The notes: generated from the sequence alone by a model not told the origin. 64,000 bases of DNA from Desulfobacula sp. (GCA_023701135.1 JAMPXP010000001.1:336899-400898), one strand, 5' to 3'; numbered from the stretch's first letter, positions 7,428 through 16,822 are shown. Made by a program: numbers and translations.

Positions 7428-9692
7428 ATGCCTGATCGCCTTTTGGCTCGTTTTAACCTGCCATCCTTTTGTTTAGGATGTTTTCTCATCCTCCTGTTTT
7501 GTCTGATCCAATATGGTTTCAGCAGTCAAAAACCAGCCCTTCTGGGAACCATTGACAACCGTATCATGGATATGATGTTCAATATCAGAGGCCCCCAGCC
7601 GGTTTCAGAAGACATCATCATTGTTGATATTGATGAAAAAAGCCTGAAGGCCCTGGGTCAATGGCCTTGGCCCAGAAACATCCTTGCCGATTTAACCAAC
7701 CGTATATACCTAAATCAGGCCCGGGCCATTGGATTTGATATCGTATTTGCAGAACAGGACAGAACCTCACCGGCCTATTATTTCAAACACCTGGATACTT
7801 CCGTCACCCGTAACCTTCCTATGGATATTCTTTCCGAAGTATTACAAAATGAACAGTTCGATTATGATGCTGTCTTCGGGAAGGCCCTTTCGATTGGCCC
7901 CACTGTTCTGGGCTACGCTTTTCAGTTAAAAGATGACGGCCTGAAGACAACGGCTCAGACGCCCTTCCCCTCCGGAACCATTGGTCTTAAACCTGAGGGT
8001 CAAACATTTTCAAACACTTCTCTTATCCCTGCCTATCGTGCCATAGCAAATTATTCAACCGTTGCCATGGCTCAAAGTGAAGGGTTTATCAATATGGGAA
8101 CCGATGAATCCGGGACTACCCGACAGGTTCCCTTATTCATGACCCTGGATGATATCCCTTATCCTTCCCTGGCCCTGGAAGTTTTCCGTATTGGTATGGG
8201 AATTTCTCATGTGACCCTCCACGTGTCCGATAGGATCAAAACCCCCAAGGCATTGATTCTAGGGATACAGATGAACGATCGATTCATTCCCACGGACGGT
8301 TTTGGAGAAATTTTCCTCAATTACAGGGGACCGGCTTACAGTTACACCTATATTTCTGCCGTAGATGTGCTGAAACAAAGCTCTTTTCCGATTCTTAAAA
8401 ATAAATTCGTTCTGATCGGCACTTCCTCCACAGGCCTTTTTGATCTTAAGGCCACACCCTTTTCTACGGCAGTTCCCGGTATTGAAATCCAGGCCAATAT
8501 TATTGACAACCTTCTCCAATCCGATTCATTTGAATACGATATGTTTACCGAAATAGGATTAAATTACACCTTTATTGTTGTAGGAGGTTTTCTTTTATCG
8601 CTGATTCTATCGTTTCTAGGCCCGGTGGCCGGAGGAATAAGCGCCCTGGTTCTCTTTTCAGCCGGTATCACGTGGAATTATTATTATTTTTTCCTGAACT
8701 GCCGCCATGTGGGAATTACCTATCCCATCCTTACTTGGGTAATCCTATTATTGATCATCAGTATTTTTAATGCATTCAGGGAAGGCAAAACAAAGAAATT
8801 CATTCAGAAGGCATTTTCCCACTATGTGGCTCCGGATGTCGTGTCTCAGCTCCTAAAAAACCCTAAAGGCCTTTCCCTTGCGGGCGAAGAAAAGGAATTA
8901 ACGGTTTTTTTCTGTGATATCAGAGGATTCACCAGCATATCCGAAAAAATGAATTCCCATGACCTTGGAAATTTCATGAACCATTATTTGTCCGCCATGA
9001 GTCGAATCATCATGGAAAACAAGGGGACTGTGGACAAATTTATCGGAGATGCCATCATGGCTTTCTGGGGTGCACCCCATGACGAACCCGGCCATGCCCT
9101 TAAAGCCGTTTCTACGGCACTCAAACTGGTCAACGAACTCAAGTCTCTCCAAGACGCCTATCAAAAGATGAATTTACCGGAAATTTCCGTCGGGATAGGA
9201 ATCAATACCGGAATCATGAGTGTCGGAAACTTCGGCAGCAAAGAAAGATTTGATTATACCGTCATGGGTGACAATGTGAATCTTGCATCACGGCTTGAAG
9301 GAGCAAACAGGAATTATGGAACTTCCATTCTGATCTCAAGGGCCACCAGAGATCAAATAAAGGATGCTGTTTTTTGCAGGTATATTGATAAAGTCCAGGT
9401 AAAAGGGCGTGAAGAACCGGTTGATCTGTATGAACCCTTGGTGGAAGGCCACCCTCCGGAAGAATTGTCTAAGGAGGTCAAACTGTTTGAAAATGGAATC
9501 AGTGCCTACCAGACCATGGATTTTGAAAAAGCCGACCATATCATGGCCCTGCTGAATAAAAACCGTCCTTGTCTGCTTTATCAATCCTATATGGACAGGA
9601 TTTATGGATTCATGAAAGCTCCGCCCCCTGATTCGTGGAACGGCATTGAAAGGCGAGGTCAACTCATCGTTAACAGACTTTTCACCAAATAG
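7428..9692 (+). CDS. CHASE2-domain adenylate/guanylate cyclase, membrane receptor
   Basis: A class III nucleotide cyclase with an extracytoplasmic sensor. An N-terminal membrane helix is followed by a CHASE2 domain (about residues 35-365; note DIIIVDIDEKSLKALGQWPW and IGFDIVFAE). Three membrane helices lie at about 375-450. The catalytic domain runs from about 485 to 660. Both metal-binding aspartates are visible (VFFCDIRGFTSIS and GDAIMAFWGAP), as is VMGDNVNLASRLEG. Substrate choice (ATP or GTP) cannot be read with certainty. I prefer the ATG at 7428, preceded by GGGG at 7413-7416; a GTG at 7416 is an in-frame alternative. The gene follows the FecR gene by about 27 bases, so the cyclase may read the state of that exported protein. 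Confidence 0.88.
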   Translation: MPDRLLARFNLPSFCLGCFLILLFCLIQYGFSSQKPALLGTIDNRIMDMMFNIRGPQPVSEDIIIVDIDEKSLKALGQWPWPRNILADLTNRIYLNQARAIGFDIVFAEQDRTSPAYYFKHLDTSVTRNLPMDILSEVLQNEQFDYDAVFGKALSIGPTVLGYAFQLKDDGLKTTAQTPFPSGTIGLKPEGQTFSNTSLIPAYRAIANYSTVAMAQSEGFINMGTDESGTTRQVPLFMTLDDIPYPSLALEVFRIGMGISHVTLHVSDRIKTPKALILGIQMNDRFIPTDGFGEIFLNYRGPAYSYTYISAVDVLKQSSFPILKNKFVLIGTSSTGLFDLKATPFSTAVPGIEIQANIIDNLLQSDSFEYDMFTEIGLNYTFIVVGGFLLSLILSFLGPVAGGISALVLFSAGITWNYYYFFLNCRHVGITYPILTWVILLLIISIFNAFREGKTKKFIQKAFSHYVAPDVVSQLLKNPKGLSLAGEEKELTVFFCDIRGFTSISEKMNSHDLGNFMNHYLSAMSRIIMENKGTVDKFIGDAIMAFWGAPHDEPGHALKAVSTALKLVNELKSLQDAYQKMNLPEISVGIGINTGIMSVGNFGSKERFDYTVMGDNVNLASRLEGANRNYGTSILISRATRDQIKDAVFCRYIDKVQVKGREEPVDLYEPLVEGHPPEELSKEVKLFENGISAYQTMDFEKADHIMALLNKNRPCLLYQSYMDRIYGFMKAPPPDSWNGIERRGQLIVNRLFTK

Positions 9693-9697
9693 CCGGG

Positions 9698-11782
9698 TTA
9701 AATGGAATTGAGCATCAGGGTAATGGGTCTGTCCTCTTCTGAATTCCCTGTGAACCTCACCGGCCCCGGGCGTCTGTATTTGTCCGGGTTGGATCCGGCT
9801 GCCAGCCATTCCTCTCTTAAGGCTTTGAACACCTTGAAGGCATTGGAATTTGAATCCACAAGGGCCTTTTCTATGACCAGTTGCATCTTTCCGTTTCTTT
9901 CCTCAAGATGCATCAGTTTTGCAATGGGAATTCCGATGGGCTCCCATGTGTCGAATTTTTTTTCCAGGTTTTTAACGGCAGCCATCTGACCGGTAGCGCC
10001 ATTGGCAATGAGGTGAAACGCGATCATTCCAAGATTATAACTGTAATTGCAGTCAAAATGGGTAGGGTCCGAACCCCGGCCGTCGTATCCATAAAAATGG
10101 GTCTGGGTTTTGAACTTGGCTTCAGATTTTTTATATATTGTAAGAATAGGAGCCGGCAAAGGGTCTTCCGGTGAAATTAATTCACTGCCGACAAGGGCCT
10201 GTTTCAACGTTTTAAGGGAAATGATGGATTCTTTGATGAGCAGATAGGAATCCTCCGGGTTTTTAAATATGGCCTTGGCATATAGATCCGGCATCATATT
10301 TGCTTTTTCCATGAGGGAGTTGAAATAGGACCGCTCGATCCCGATTTTATATTTGCCCTGCTCCTTGAGCGTATTTAAATATTCCTTGACCATATCCATG
10401 ACGATTTTTTCTGTTTTAACCTGGGAAAACTGAAAATTGCCATGGGTATCCCTCTCCACCAGGAGCCCTTCCTGGAAAAATGAGGGCAGTTGGCTGAAGA
10501 GATCGTCGTCCCTCAGATTCCAGATGGGGAACTGGCCTTTATCCGCCATCCCCCGGGCCAGCCGTCTCAAATATTCCAGTTTGTCCGTCAGGGTCGGAAA
10601 AGAGGAATGAAAATGATGATCATGGATATAATTGTAGTCTGCGATGATCTTATTGAGCTTGATGATAAAAACCTGAATTTCATTGATAAATTCAAGAATC
10701 CCTTCCGGAATGATGATGACCCCGTAATTTTTTCCACAGGCCGCCCGTCGGACAATGGTGTCACAGATGAGCCGGGATAAATGCCGAAGGGTCATGCCAT
10801 ATGCATTATAATCGATGATTCCGGTTTCATTTGCTTTTTCAATTCTCTTTTGATCAATATAATCTGCAAGCTCCTCACCAATAAGGGACAGGTTGGCATG
10901 GGTCTGAAAGGCGCACTCCAGGGTCAAATGGCTTGCCACCCGGCCCATAACCTTGCAGATATGCCAGTATTTGATATTGGAATCGGCATCCGTGGTCAAA
11001 TTGCTGATGTTCTGCGAAAAGGCCCTGGCCGCCGAATGAAACCCAAAAGATATGGCACAGAGTATCTCTCCGTCATTGGTTTTCACCTGGATATCCCCGT
11101 CAATGGTTTTTGGAACTCCGATGACCTTAATCCCGCTGTCTTTGAAATGCTGGGCAAGAAAGGCGGCATTGGTGTTTGAATCGTCTCCGCCGATTACCAC
11201 CAGGGCATCCAGTTTCAATTCCGTACAGGTTTTCAGGGCGGCCTCCATTTTCTGCGTGGAATCGATCTTGGTTCTTCCGGTCCTGATCATGGAGAACCCT
11301 CCCATGTTTCTGTAGGCGTCTACAAGACTGCTGGTGATTTCAACATATTTGGAATCCAGGAGCCCGTCCGGACCAAAAAGAAATCCATAGAGCCTGGAGT
11401 CGGGGTTTTGTTTTTTCATTTCATCAAACATCCCTGAAATGACATTATGCCCTCCGGGAGCAGGCCCGCCTGAAAAAACCACACCGATATTACGGCACCT
11501 GGAAAAGTCTGCCTTTTCACTCTCGGATTTATCCTCATCCGGAACAAGAAACTGAACTTCGTTTTTGCTGATATCCGGCAGTGCCCGTTCTGCTTCCATG
11601 TTTAAACCGAACCGGAATTCCGGAGCATCTTTCAGACGGGTATACCGGCTTGAAAAAATTTTTATCTTCTTTGGAGAAAATGCTCTTCTTTCAATGGTCT
11701 CTGTATTCACATCAGAGGTCACATGGATTGTTTTGGGATGGTTCAGCAAAGATTCAAGGGGGTTCAACTTCAAGGACGACAT
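9698..11782 (-). CDS. pfp: Diphosphate--fructose-6-phosphate 1-phosphotransferase (PPi-PFK, long form)
   Basis: This enzyme reversibly phosphorylates fructose-6-phosphate with pyrophosphate. The nucleotide-site region reads FSGGPAPGGHNV. The two PPi-type signatures are present: GGDDSNTNAA (Asp where ATP-PFKs have Gly) and PKTIDGD (Lys in place of the ATP-type residue). The length of about 694 residues fits the long plant-beta-like PFP class. The start is decided by AGGAG five bases before the ATG at 11780-11782; an upstream in-frame TTG at 11800 lacks such a site. It lies 22 bases after a diguanylate cyclase gene on the same strand and is probably co-transcribed. It ends 5 bases from the convergent cyclase gene. 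Confidence 0.92.
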   Translation of the reverse strand: MSSLKLNPLESLLNHPKTIHVTSDVNTETIERRAFSPKKIKIFSSRYTRLKDAPEFRFGLNMEAERALPDISKNEVQFLVPDEDKSESEKADFSRCRNIGVVFSGGPAPGGHNVISGMFDEMKKQNPDSRLYGFLFGPDGLLDSKYVEITSSLVDAYRNMGGFSMIRTGRTKIDSTQKMEAALKTCTELKLDALVVIGGDDSNTNAAFLAQHFKDSGIKVIGVPKTIDGDIQVKTNDGEILCAISFGFHSAARAFSQNISNLTTDADSNIKYWHICKVMGRVASHLTLECAFQTHANLSLIGEELADYIDQKRIEKANETGIIDYNAYGMTLRHLSRLICDTIVRRAACGKNYGVIIIPEGILEFINEIQVFIIKLNKIIADYNYIHDHHFHSSFPTLTDKLEYLRRLARGMADKGQFPIWNLRDDDLFSQLPSFFQEGLLVERDTHGNFQFSQVKTEKIVMDMVKEYLNTLKEQGKYKIGIERSYFNSLMEKANMMPDLYAKAIFKNPEDSYLLIKESIISLKTLKQALVGSELISPEDPLPAPILTIYKKSEAKFKTQTHFYGYDGRGSDPTHFDCNYSYNLGMIAFHLIANGATGQMAAVKNLEKKFDTWEPIGIPIAKLMHLEERNGKMQLVIEKALVDSNSNAFKVFKALREEWLAAGSNPDKYRRPGPVRFTGNSEEDRPITLMLNSI

Positions 11783-11804
11783 ATCAGCTCCTGTCTTCAA
11801 TCGT

Positions 11805-13217
11805 TCAATTTACAATAACCTGGTTTCTTCCGTTTGCCTTGGCCTGGTAAACCGCAATATCCGCTCGTTCAAAAACCTCTTTAGGGTGTTTATCCCCTTC
11901 CCTTACCTGGGAAACACCGATACTGACGGTCACTTTGACTTTCTCTTTTTTATAGATAAATTCTAATTTTTCTATGGTCTGCCGGATTTTTTCAGCAACC
12001 TCTCTACCGCCGTTGAGATCGGTTTCCGGCATAACTACCACAAATTCTTCTCCGCCATACCTGGACAACATATCATTCTGTCTCAATAGCGGCAGGGTCC
12101 GCTTTATAATTTCCTGAAGGCATTTGTCACCAATGGCATGACCATATTGATCGTTGATGGATTTAAACCGATCCGCATCCATCAAAAGCAGTGAAAAACC
12201 AGTGCCATACCTAAAGAATCTTGCCATTTCATCTTCCATTTTTTTGTCATAGGCCCGCCGGTTAAAGGCACCGGTCAACTGGTCCAGGTTCAGCTTTTTT
12301 TCCAGCTCTTCCGAATAACGGGTGGCCTCATCCAGGTCCTGTTTCAATTTTGTGAAACCGGATTTGAAAACCTGCCTTTCCTTTTCTATGTAATCCCTTA
12401 TGGCCTTATCCTTGGCCTGTTTTTTCTGAAGGGCATTTTCAATGACAGATAGTCTCTCTGCAACCTGAATTTTCAGCATATCCAGATTGGATGCCACGCC
12501 GGATGTCTGTTTCAACCGCTTCAACTCAGATTCCAAAACAGATTCAAAATGGTCGCTGGTTTGAAACAGGGTGTCCGTATGCTGATAACCGACATCAATA
12601 CTGGATTCTATGTCCAGAATTTTTCCGACCACTTCCTGAACAAAGGCATTGACCTTTGACCGTTCCTGGTTGGTATCGGAAATATAATTGAAAATCAGAT
12701 CAAAAACAGTTTTGCGGATATCACTGATATCTGAAGGGTTTTCTGCTGTTTTAATTCCGGCTGCAATATGATCCAGTTTGCCGGTATATTTTTTATCCAG
12801 ATTGGAGCGAAGCGTGTTCACGACTTCATGGTAGCTCTGCTTGTAGTCATCAATAAAAGAAAAGGGGTCTTTTTTTTTAAAAACGGAAAATAGGGTTTTT
12901 TTCTGCTTTCCGCCGGGCGGAACAAATTCTTCTTTGAGAACAGCGGTTTTTAATTGGTCAAGGATATAGGCAATCCTTCCCTCGGATTCTCCTTTTTTCA
13001 GGGCCTGGCTTAGGTCCTTACAGGTATCGGAGAACACATCCCCTCCAATTGCGACCGAATCAATAATGATGGGAAAAGATTTCCGATACATCTGGTTCAT
13101 CTTTTCAAACCGTTCTTCGACCGTGTCCAGTTCCTTTAACAGAGCATCCTTCTGGGATTGAAGCTTTTTTACCTGACCCTGAAGGTCGGCTATTTTTTCA
13201 TCAAAAGGAGAATTCAT
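11805..13217 (-). CDS. Diguanylate cyclase with long N-terminal coiled-coil region
   Basis: The 470-residue protein makes cyclic di-GMP. The C-terminal GGDEF domain (about residues 305-470) has the active-site form RYGGEEF. An RxxD inhibitory site (RQND) lies exactly five residues before it, so product feedback is expected. DQLTGAFNRRAYD marks the domain start. The preceding 300 residues are helical and charged, with a coiled coil at the very N-terminus and no membrane segment, so the enzyme is cytoplasmic with an unrecognised input region. An AAGGAAG ribosome site precedes the ATG. The pfp gene follows within 22 bases. Confidence 0.9.
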   Translation of the reverse strand: MNSPFDEKIADLQGQVKKLQSQKDALLKELDTVEERFEKMNQMYRKSFPIIIDSVAIGGDVFSDTCKDLSQALKKGESEGRIAYILDQLKTAVLKEEFVPPGGKQKKTLFSVFKKKDPFSFIDDYKQSYHEVVNTLRSNLDKKYTGKLDHIAAGIKTAENPSDISDIRKTVFDLIFNYISDTNQERSKVNAFVQEVVGKILDIESSIDVGYQHTDTLFQTSDHFESVLESELKRLKQTSGVASNLDMLKIQVAERLSVIENALQKKQAKDKAIRDYIEKERQVFKSGFTKLKQDLDEATRYSEELEKKLNLDQLTGAFNRRAYDKKMEDEMARFFRYGTGFSLLLMDADRFKSINDQYGHAIGDKCLQEIIKRTLPLLRQNDMLSRYGGEEFVVVMPETDLNGGREVAEKIRQTIEKLEFIYKKEKVKVTVSIGVSQVREGDKHPKEVFERADIAVYQAKANGRNQVIVN

Positions 13218-13456
13218 AGGTGTCTTCCTTTTTTTTTAACATTCAAACAAGGGTTACGTCCTGAAATGATTTTTCTCCAATGACCAAAAAAGAAATATAA
13301 AAATCAACCACCTCATTTTTATCCCATATCTGTCTCTCAATATCAATCTAGTTTTCCCGGATCCGGTTCAAACAGCCCTGGACAAGTTTTTTGCTTAATT
13401 TAACACACCCGCAATATCTTCCATGGAAAGTTCAGGGCCCCGGCAAGAATCTTTTC

Positions 13457-13485
13457 TTGACAAAACCGATCTCATCAAGTAGAAA
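13457..13485 (+). promoter_or_regulatory. Predicted promoter of tRNA-Gly
   Basis: TTGACA at 13457-13462, a 17-base spacer, then TAGAAA at 13480-13485. The tRNA begins 18 bases after the -10 box. The rest of the 13218-13502 gap shows nothing I can support. Confidence 0.65.
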
Positions 13486-13502
13486 AATAAAAATTTCACT
13501 GA

Positions 13503-13577
13503 GCGGGAATAACTCAGTGGTAGAGTGCGACCTTGCCAAGGTCGAAGTCGCGGGTTCAAATCCCGTTTCCCGCTCCA
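13503..13577 (+). tRNA. tRNA-Gly (anticodon GCC)
   Basis: A full 75-base cloverleaf with CCA encoded. The acceptor stem is GCGGGAA/TTCCCGC, the D stem ACTC/GAGT, the anticodon stem CGACC/GGTCG with loop TTGCCAA (anticodon at 13535-13537), and the T arm contains GGTTCAAAT. Confidence 0.97.
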
Positions 13578-13587
13578 TCTTTATCCT

Positions 13588-14544
13588 CTAAAAATCAAGC
13601 ATCTGTCCGATATTTGCTTGCAGGGCCAGATTATATGCGGCTGAGGACACACTTAAATCGAACAGACCCATGCCTACGGATTTAAAGAATATCGTGCTGT
13701 TTTCAGCATAGGTGTTTTTTTCAAAGAGACTTGAAAATTCTTTGATTTTTTCTCTTATTGCCGGCTGCTTTTTTATCGGGCCGGCAATATCACCGGATTC
13801 CTCCATGGCAAATAAGGTATCCACAAAAACCGCGTCGGCAGCCTCAATGACGGTATCAGGAAATTCCTGCATATCCGGCCGGTATGAACCGATCGAAATA
13901 AAGATTTTTCCTCTGATAGCTTCAGGTTCTGTATTAAATAGAGGGGTTTGACTGGTTGTGGCGGCGATAATCAATCCGGATTTTTCAACCAGTTCTGCTG
14001 CGGTCTTTGTCACCACATAATCTACCCCGAAAAATTCCTGCTTCAGTTTTTCTTTTGTTTGTCCTGCCATTTCCAGGTTCACATCATAAAGATAAAGTGT
14101 CTCTATGTTTCGGTTAAACATGAGGTAACGAGCCTGGCTGAACCCCTGAACCCCTGCCCCCAGAACCCCGGCTGTCTTGATTTTCTCAGGCGTCAGGAAT
14201 TTTACAGCCAGGCCGCCCACAGCACCTGTTCTCTGGGCTGTGAGAGCTGCCCCATCCATGATGGCCAGCGGTTTCCCGGAGATATTATCGGACAGCACCA
14301 TCACTCCGTTTACAGCCGGTTGGCCATGTTTCACCGCCTCGGGAAAAACTGAAACCAGCTTGGTTGAAAAATATTGCCCGGAAAAGCAGGGCATCAATAA
14401 AAGTGAATTTGAGCCATCCGACACATGCACTCTGTCTGGCATATGATAGTCCTTGCTTAACATAATCCTGTAAGCTTTTTCGATGGATGCCTGAATCATA
14501 TTCTGATCCAATTTTTGTATTTCAGATTTGTTTAAAAATAACAT
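13588..14544 (-). CDS. Ornithine cyclodeaminase / mu-crystallin family NAD(P)-binding enzyme
   Basis: The 318-residue protein has the family's Rossmann motif (GVLGAGVQGFSQARYL) and the ligand-region segment GKPLAIMDGAALTAQRTGA. Members include ornithine cyclodeaminase, alanine dehydrogenase, ketimine reductase and related imine enzymes, and the substrate cannot be told from sequence by eye. I place the start at 14544, where AGGGGA precedes the ATG and the N-terminus MLFLNKSEIQKL is normal for the family. The frame extends further upstream to 14862 but that part has no homology-like features. The gene stands alone, converging on tRNA-Gly and divergent from the Nudix-like gene. Confidence 0.85.
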   Translation of the reverse strand: MLFLNKSEIQKLDQNMIQASIEKAYRIMLSKDYHMPDRVHVSDGSNSLLLMPCFSGQYFSTKLVSVFPEAVKHGQPAVNGVMVLSDNISGKPLAIMDGAALTAQRTGAVGGLAVKFLTPEKIKTAGVLGAGVQGFSQARYLMFNRNIETLYLYDVNLEMAGQTKEKLKQEFFGVDYVVTKTAAELVEKSGLIIAATTSQTPLFNTEPEAIRGKIFISIGSYRPDMQEFPDTVIEAADAVFVDTLFAMEESGDIAGPIKKQPAIREKIKEFSSLFEKNTYAENSTIFFKSVGMGLFDLSVSSAAYNLALQANIGQMLDF

Positions 14545-14692
14545 AAGCTTCCCCTGGTTTGAGTGGTTTTCCCATATCCCATACCACAAAAGGAAAAGAA
14601 TCTCAAAAAACTTAAAAAAGTCCTGGTTCATTTTTTTAATCGGACGTGATAATAAGACGGCGATTCTCTCATTCACGAAACAAGGAGAAACC

Positions 14693-15295
14693 ATGATGGC
14701 GATGGAAACCGTATTATGCATTAAAAGAAAATTGCTGCCCGACTCCTGGGTGCAACCGAAAAGTGTTGTCCCTCTGAGTCTGGATGTTTTTATTGAAACC
14801 TGCTCCGTATCCGGATTTGAATTTTTAAATCGGAAAGTGGCTGAAAATGATCCTGAATACAAACAAATTATTCCCTATATTGTTCTTCAAACCAGGGATA
14901 TGAAAAAAACAGCCCTGTATAACCGGCAGGGAAGTGAGAAGCGGCTTCATGACCTATGGTCTGTCGGAATCGGCGGCCATATCAATCCCATCGACAGTGA
15001 GGAGGAAGACGCTCCTTTTCGAAAAATTCTCATGGCCGGTATGGAAAGGGAATTAAATGAAGAACTTGATAAACGGTCTTCAGATGATTTACCTGATTTT
15101 ATGGGCGTCATCAGCGAAGACATCACAGACGTGGGGAAAGTACATCTTGGGGCTGTTTTCAGAATCCGGACGGCACACCCGGAAAAATATCAGGCGGGTT
15201 CCGAGCTGTTTCAGTTTGCCTGGTCTGAAACAGGATCCCTTTACAAATTCAATATGGAATTATGGTCGTCTCTGGCCCTTGAGCTTTTATCCTAG
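14693..15295 (+). CDS. Nudix-like hydrolase/phosphoesterase
   Basis: The 200-residue protein contains a degenerate Nudix box: GGHINPIDSEEED, followed after a short insert by AGMERELNEEL, which supplies the REXXEEX metal-binding core. SVGIGGHIN before it and a hydrophobic segment after it fit the Nudix fold. The substrate is unknown; similar proteins are annotated simply as phosphoesterases. The start is fixed by AAGGAG at 14682-14687, six bases before the first of two tandem ATGs. The 3' end overlaps the convergent TrpR-like gene by four bases. Confidence 0.72.
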   Translation: MMAMETVLCIKRKLLPDSWVQPKSVVPLSLDVFIETCSVSGFEFLNRKVAENDPEYKQIIPYIVLQTRDMKKTALYNRQGSEKRLHDLWSVGIGGHINPIDSEEEDAPFRKILMAGMERELNEELDKRSSDDLPDFMGVISEDITDVGKVHLGAVFRIRTAHPEKYQAGSELFQFAWSETGSLYKFNMELWSSLALELLS

Positions 15296-15561
15296 GGCCG
15301 GGTTTTTAATAATTTCAGAACGGTTGAATCTTTTTTTTTCAAGATTTTTGATCCCCGCGTAATTTTACACAAGCTGATGCCGTATTTGTCTGCAATTTTT
15401 CTCTGGGCCATGCCTTGATGAAGATCTTTAAGAAGTTTCCATCTCAAAGAGAGGTCATCGAGTTCTGCAGGGGTAAATATGTCTTCAAAAAAACAAGTTA
15501 AATCATCAATATTATCAATTTTTAAAATGATATCCAATAATTCCGGATCAATGGGTGCCAT
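15292..15561 (-). CDS. TrpR-family (YerC/YecD-like) DNA-binding protein
   Basis: This 89-residue protein matches the Trp-repressor superfamily pattern: FTPAELDDLSLRWKLLKDL, then the helix-turn-helix QRKIADKYGISLCKITRGSKIL. It is a likely small dimeric transcription repressor. Whether it binds tryptophan is unknown, because no trp genes are nearby and the YerC/YecD branch has undefined ligands. It lies 33 bases downstream of the amrA-like gene and is probably co-transcribed with it. Confidence 0.85.
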   Translation of the reverse strand: MAPIDPELLDIILKIDNIDDLTCFFEDIFTPAELDDLSLRWKLLKDLHQGMAQRKIADKYGISLCKITRGSKILKKKDSTVLKLLKTRP

Positions 15562-15594
15562 GTCCTGCCCTTTCCTTTTATATGGAAAAACGAT

Positions 15595-16173
15595 TTAATC
15601 TTCTTCAAAGAATTGAACCTGATATGTTGAAACAATGAGGTCTCCCATTTTCCATTCATCAGGTGGGAGACCTGCCTTCATGCACAACTGCCGTAAAAAG
15701 CTTTCAGGATTTTCCAACTGTTTCCAGACCTGGGGTAAAAAAGTCGCACTGTGGTTGTTCTTTTTGATGATCACACCATCAATATCAGGCCTGATTTTGC
15801 TGATCAGGTCTTTTGCCTCTTTGTATTCAAGCTGTTCCGGACTGGATAGGACACTGACTTCAATTTTTATATCATCAAGTTCTTCAAGAGATAAGGGCCT
15901 GAATCGAGTATCATGGAAAGCGGCGTGTTTTGCATTATCAATGGTCCCTTCATATAAGGATTTCAAAGGTTCGATAATTCCGATGCATCCGCGAAGCTCC
16001 CCTCTTTGGTGTAAACTCACAAAAACGCCGCGGTTTTGATTCAAAAAATCCCGGGATAACTCCGGAATCGTTGACAAAAGCTCATTTCCGTTGTTACCAA
16101 ATTCCTGAAGGATGCTTTTTCTGGCCAATTTTAACAAAAACCTGCCTTCATCTTCAGATATTTTTTTTACCAT
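15595..16173 (-). CDS. amrA: AmmeMemoRadiSam system protein A (AMMECR1 domain)
   Basis: A 192-residue AMMECR1-domain protein. The signature LRGCIGIIEP is present, with FVSLHQRGE before it, the conserved FHDTRFRPLS after it, and the C-terminal TFLPQVWKQL segment. In many anaerobes this domain occurs with a Memo-like protein (AmrB) and a radical SAM protein (AmrS) of unresolved function. Neither partner is adjacent here. The ATG is preceded by GGAGG at a spacing of seven. The TrpR-like gene follows. Confidence 0.9.
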   Translation of the reverse strand: MVKKISEDEGRFLLKLARKSILQEFGNNGNELLSTIPELSRDFLNQNRGVFVSLHQRGELRGCIGIIEPLKSLYEGTIDNAKHAAFHDTRFRPLSLEELDDIKIEVSVLSSPEQLEYKEAKDLISKIRPDIDGVIIKKNNHSATFLPQVWKQLENPESFLRQLCMKAGLPPDEWKMGDLIVSTYQVQFFEED

Positions 16174-16519
16174 CTCTCCGCCTCCATCAAAAACAAAATT
16201 TTATATTATCATACCATTGGTGGAAAAAATAAAACAGATACCATTTTTCGAATATCTGCATCGCCCTTTGCCGGAAGCATATGGTTCATATTCAGAATGA
16301 AATTTAAAGGGATTCCATAAAATCAAACGGAATTTGGAGATTTTTTGATTGTCAAATTCAGGGGTCCCTATAAAAATAACGTTCTCCGGTGACAGTAGAA
16401 TCCTAAAGTCAAAAAACATGAGAGAAACCAGGATTGACTCAGATATAATTGACGACTATTGTATTGATGAGCCCATATACCCCGAATTTAAACTTTCCAG
16501 CAAAGAATGAGAGTATGAT
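16174..16519. other. Intergenic stretch with no clear gene
   Basis: The 346 bases between amrA and the small gene at 16520 are AT-rich. A 30-codon frame (16418-16510, starting MRETRIDSD) lies in frame with the downstream gene and ends in TGA ten bases before it, but it has no convincing ribosome site. AT-rich sequence near 16200-16220 could hold the amrA promoter. I see no RNA gene or repeat. Confidence 0.4.
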
Positions 16520-16822
16520 ATGGCAACAGTGGTGGACAAAAAACTGATATATAAACTCATTGAAAATGGGGTTGAACCGTGCTTGATCCCGGGATTTATC
16601 AGAAGCTTGGTCAATGCATATCTTATCGACCCGGAAATGTCACATGGTCAGGCAAACGAAAGGCTTAAATATCTGGGCTGGGATGATATTGAAATTGACT
16701 ATCATACGCTTCAACTGGCCATCAATTCCCTTGAAAACAAGGGGTTAAATCAACTGCAATATAAATCCGCACCCTGGTATTTAAGCGGCTTTAAAATCAG
16801 ACCGTCGACCCCTGCCTATTAA
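16520..16822 (+). CDS. Hypothetical 100-residue protein
   Basis: I do not recognise this protein. It has no signal peptide or membrane segment, a helical N-terminal half with hydrophobic patches (KLIYKLIENGVEP, FIRSLVNAYLI) and a short C-terminal tail. It stands alone between divergent and convergent neighbours. A weak ribosome site (GAGAG) lies about 7 bases before the ATG. The regular codon use and clean stop argue for a real gene. Confidence 0.6.
   Translation: MATVVDKKLIYKLIENGVEPCLIPGFIRSLVNAYLIDPEMSHGQANERLKYLGWDDIEIDYHTLQLAINSLENKGLNQLQYKSAPWYLSGFKIRPSTPAY

Noticed and set aside
13391..13591. A 66-codon frame running through tRNA-Gly
   Set aside because: The tRNA and its promoter account for the sequence; no ribosome site.
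16418..16510. A 30-codon small gene before the hypothetical gene at 16520
   Set aside because: No ribosome site, and it is in frame with the next gene behind a stop, so it may be chance; noted only in the gap entry.
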